From positions 1 to 42,670 of the IMG/VR virus record IMGVR_UViG_3300025154_000189: a DNA stretch of 42,670 nt; one strand, written 5' to 3'. This DNA comes from a virus. Positions 39,925 to 42,670 of the stretch are shown piece after piece. Each line of letters starts with the position of its first letter. Positions within the stretch are counted from its first letter, which is position 1. Both the position numbers and the translations under genes were made by a program. The notes beneath the pieces were generated by a model. The model saw nothing but the letters and a program-made list of their open reading frames with translations. It was not told where the DNA came from and searched no databases.

Positions 39925-42093
39925 ATAGCACTATTATCGGACGCTGGTCAACGCGTGTTTGATGCGCGTTACGCAGCAAGAGATGAAAATGGTATAATAT
40001 ATGAAACGTTTGAGCAGGCTGTTGACAGACTTGCAAAAGTTGCATCAAGTGTTGAGGAAAATCAAAAGCACTGGTACAGTGAATTCAAGTACGTGCTTGA
40101 GAATCTACTATTGGTACCATCAACGCCTATATGGGCTAACATTGGTAAAGATGACAGAGAATGGCAACCGTCCGCATGTTTTGTATTGGATATAGAAGAT
40201 GATCTACATGAGATGTATAAAACGCTTACTGATACAGCATTGATATTTAAGTCAGGTGGCGGTGTAGGGTATAACTTCAGTAAGATACGTCCTAAAGGTT
40301 CTTTAGTTAACTCTACAAAAGGTAAGGCATCTGGTGTTGTTGAACTTATAAAGTTGTATGATGCAAGTTCATCAATGGTTATGCAAGGTGGCGTGCGACG
40401 CGGCGCTTCGATGGCTATACTTAACATAGACCATCCAGAGATAATTGACTTCATAAATGCTAAACTAAACGGTGAATTACCTAATTTCAATTTATCTGTA
40501 GGTGTTTTCAATTCATTCATGGACGCGTTAGAAGCAGATGGCTATTGGGACCTACAATTCAACGGTATAGTTCATCAGACAATTAGGGCTAGAGAACTGT
40601 GGCGTATTATAGTTGAAGCGTCATATGCATGCGGCGACCCTGGATTGATATTCCTAGACCACATACAACATGATAATCCAATGATACATGTAGTGTTAAG
40701 AGCTACAAATCCATGTGGTGAACAACCTTTAGCAATCGGTGAGTCTTGTTTATTAGCCAGTATTAACTTGGCAAGATTGCTTGTAGGTACGCCTGAGTTC
40801 TACAGGGTTATACAAATTGCTGTAAGATTTCTTGACAATATGATCGAGGTGGCACAGTATCCATTGGTTGTTATAGCTGAAGCTACACTTGCTACACGTA
40901 AGATTGGCTTAGGTTACACTGGTTTAGCTGATGCGCTGTTTAAAGCACGGTTCGCGTACGACTCTGAAGAAGGTCGTATGTACGCTAAACGTATAACAGG
41001 TAGTTTACGTTCTATAGCGTATGAAGCGTCTATTGATTTAGCTAAAGAAAAAGGCTGTTTCCCAGAATGGTGCAATAGTACGTTTTATCCTAATATACCG
41101 ATGCGAAATGCTACCCGTGTAACAATGGCACCAACAGGGTCTGTTACAACAGTGGCAGGCTGTGAGGGTTATGGTGTTGAGCCTATATTCGCTGTTGCAT
41201 ACAAGAAATCTACAAACGTTGCGGGTGACTTTGAAGTGTTTAGTCCGCTGTTTGTAGAAGCATGCAATGAATATAAAGTACCTACTGACGTTATGGTAAA
41301 AGTGGCAGAACTTGGTACATGCCAAGGTGTTGAGGGAGTGCCTGGTATAATACAACATGTATTTAAAGGAGCACAAGACATCGCCGTTATAGACCATTTA
41401 CTAATGCAATCTGCTATACAGGAAGAAATTGATAATGCAGTGAGTAAAACAATAAACATGCCTAAGACAGCAACTATGCTTGATGTAAACGAAGCGTTCA
41501 GGGCTGCTTACAAACTAAATCTTAAGGGCATAACAGTATTCAGAGACGGCTGTAAGAAAGGCACAATCACAGTAGGTGAAGGTAATACAACTAAAATTGT
41601 TGCACAAGTAGGCTGCGTTATTAAAAAGAGACCTGAAAGTGCACCGGGTGAAACATTCTGTTTATTAACTGGTTGTGGCAAACTGTATCTTACTGTTAAC
41701 TATGAACACGGTGAAATACTAGAGGCTTTCATAACTACAGGTTCTGATGGCGGTTGTCTAATATACACTGAGGCAACGTCTAGACTAATAAGCCTGGCAG
41801 TACGCGCAGGTATACCTATTGAAGTTATAGTTGAGCAGCTTAAGAGTACTCATGCATGCCCATCTTATATGCATGCAAAAGGCGCCGGTAAGAAGCTGTC
41901 AAGAGGTAAATCTTGTCCTTCTATTATCGCTAATAAACTACAAGAAATTACGGATAAAATCAAGACGCGTGAGCAAGTAGTGGTGCAGATACACGATAAA
42001 GCAATGACGCAAATGTGTGAAATATGTGGAGAACAGCTGCGCGCCGCTGAAGGATGTTTTGTGTGTACTAACTGTGGGTATTCAAAATGTTAA
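39925..42093 (+). CDS. nrdJ: Adenosylcobalamin-dependent (class II) ribonucleotide reductase
   Basis: 722 aa if started at ATA 39925; the first standard start in frame is GTG 39955. The ribosome site GGAGGTG (39910-39916) lies eight bases before ATA, and the skipped residues (ALLSDAGQRVFDARYAARDE) fit the family N-terminus, so ATG may have become ATA. Key residues counted from 39925: active-site C85 (ACFVLD), N262-P-C264-G-E266 and the PTGSVT loop. The C-terminal CEICGEQL...CTNCGYSKC zinc end is characteristic of B12-type NrdJ. No R2 partner is nearby. It makes dNTP precursors independent of oxygen. Confidence 0.92.
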   Translation: MALLSDAGQRVFDARYAARDENGIIYETFEQAVDRLAKVASSVEENQKHWYSEFKYVLENLLLVPSTPIWANIGKDDREWQPSACFVLDIEDDLHEMYKTLTDTALIFKSGGGVGYNFSKIRPKGSLVNSTKGKASGVVELIKLYDASSSMVMQGGVRRGASMAILNIDHPEIIDFINAKLNGELPNFNLSVGVFNSFMDALEADGYWDLQFNGIVHQTIRARELWRIIVEASYACGDPGLIFLDHIQHDNPMIHVVLRATNPCGEQPLAIGESCLLASINLARLLVGTPEFYRVIQIAVRFLDNMIEVAQYPLVVIAEATLATRKIGLGYTGLADALFKARFAYDSEEGRMYAKRITGSLRSIAYEASIDLAKEKGCFPEWCNSTFYPNIPMRNATRVTMAPTGSVTTVAGCEGYGVEPIFAVAYKKSTNVAGDFEVFSPLFVEACNEYKVPTDVMVKVAELGTCQGVEGVPGIIQHVFKGAQDIAVIDHLLMQSAIQEEIDNAVSKTINMPKTATMLDVNEAFRAAYKLNLKGITVFRDGCKKGTITVGEGNTTKIVAQVGCVIKKRPESAPGETFCLLTGCGKLYLTVNYEHGEILEAFITTGSDGGCLIYTEATSRLISLAVRAGIPIEVIVEQLKSTHACPSYMHAKGAGKKLSRGKSCPSIIANKLQEITDKIKTREQVVVQIHDKAMTQMCEICGEQLRAAEGCFVCTNCGYSKC

Positions 42094-42107
42094 TGAGGTG
42101 AGACTTA

Positions 42108-42670
42108 TTGGCTGTGATAAAAGCTAAGAAAAGACCTGTAATACAGAAAGGTGCAGGGTATGTGTACGATAAGTTCACATTCATAACTAAGCACAAAGTA
42201 TCGAACTTTTATACAGTACAATCTGCAGAAGAGCTACTTCAATGCGTAAAGCCATTTGAGTTGTTCGATAGAAAGTTTATAACGTTCGACACTGAGACGC
42301 ATCCACACTTTGGAAGTAGCCAAGAAGTACCTAAAGAAGTAGTGCGCCGCTGGGTTGGTAAAGGTAAGAAGGCAATTCCACAAGATTATCCGTTTTGCAT
42401 ATCTGTGTGTGACGGTAAAGCTGCTTATACACTGTATGACAGTGTTGATAATAACTTCGAAGAGTTTAAGAAGCTAATGCCACTGTTCTGCGACCCGTCT
42501 ATTGAAAAGATAGCACACAACGTAAAGTTCGACATGCACATGTTTGCTAACGCTGGATTAAGGATTGTAGGTAAGCTACACGATACTATAGTTATAGGTA
42601 AGTTAGTAAACGAGAACCGCATGTCTTTCCAATTAAAAGACATTGTAGCAAAGAAACCCGGCGGTATAGT
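42108..42670 (+). CDS. DNA polymerase I family protein, N-terminal part (runs off the window)
   Basis: 187 codons are visible from TTG 42108, after GAGGTGAGA. The DnaQ-like 3'-5' exonuclease motifs are present: Exo I TFDTET near residues 62-67, Exo II AHNVKFDMHMF near 133-143, and a following KLHDTIVIGKLVNE helix. This is the proofreading domain of family A phage polymerases. The polymerase domain lies outside. Start of the protein (AVIKAKKRPVIQKG) is basic. It follows nrdJ by 14 bases and probably belongs to the same operon. Confidence 0.85.
   Translation, partial: MAVIKAKKRPVIQKGAGYVYDKFTFITKHKVSNFYTVQSAEELLQCVKPFELFDRKFITFDTETHPHFGSSQEVPKEVVRRWVGKGKKAIPQDYPFCISVCDGKAAYTLYDSVDNNFEEFKKLMPLFCDPSIEKIAHNVKFDMHMFANAGLRIVGKLHDTIVIGKLVNENRMSFQLKDIVAKKPGGI

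Noticed and set aside
734-42093. General reassignment of TGA to Trp or Gly
   Set aside because: Long genes use TGG for Trp throughout without internal TGA, and four intact genes end in TGA; only local read-through or lesions remain.

Overview
The window is one contiguous stretch of a tailed double-stranded DNA phage or prophage (siphovirus-like gene order: head, connectors, major tail protein, long tape measure, tail tip, fibres, holins, amidase). Every gene I can support lies on the + strand. Strong AGGAGG-type ribosome sites, frequent GTG and TTG starts, a BhlA-type holin, an Amidase_3 lysin with a C-terminal wall-binding domain and InlB-like repeats point to a Gram-positive Bacillota host. 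The B12-dependent ribonucleotide reductase needs no oxygen, which would suit an anaerobic host, but that is an inference. The window ends inside a DNA polymerase gene, so the genome continues.

Layout. 1-733 is non-coding and rich in repeats and palindromes, directly upstream of the small terminase gene; it is a candidate packaging (cos/pac) region. 734-11261 holds the packaging, head and connector genes: small terminase, HNH nuclease, large terminase, portal, XkdF-type protease, scaffold candidate, decoration protein, major capsid protein, connectors, major tail protein, and tail chaperones joined by a -1 frameshift. 11275-19735 holds the tape measure, tail tip and receptor-binding proteins. 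19763-24161 holds two holins, three more appendage-type proteins, a tyrosine recombinase and the endolysin. 24162-24772 is an AT-rich control region with a terminator, inverted repeats, iteron-like repeats and a strong promoter; it is the best origin/early-control candidate. 24773-42670 holds DNA metabolism: SNF2 helicase, VRR-NUC nuclease, sigma factor, ATP-dependent ligase, RNase H, a candidate ssDNA-binding protein, a large primase-helicase fusion, YqaJ exonuclease, ThyX, dTMP kinase, an HNH-like zinc protein, dCMP deaminase, a winged-helix protein, class II ribonucleotide reductase and the start of a family A DNA polymerase.

How they work together. The early block makes nucleotides (reductase, dCMP deaminase, ThyX and dTMP kinase, i.e. 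dCMP to dUMP to dTMP to dTDP) and a near-complete replisome. The phage sigma factor could switch transcription to the structural block. A recombinase is present, but I see no repressor in this window.

Most unusual. (1) The primase gene fuses a DnaG-like CHC2 finger and TOPRIM domain to an AAA+ module whose motifs read like an MCM helicase. (2) The sigma factor start codon lies inside a 21-bp RNA stem. (3) A two-hairpin RNA displays an anti-Shine-Dalgarno loop. (4) A series of lesions falls at otherwise conserved points: in-frame TAA in helicase motif VI, in-frame TGA at a conserved Trp and at a conserved Cys, ATA in place of the reductase start, and frameshifts in fibre genes. These may be consensus errors, decay or recoding, and raw reads are needed to decide.
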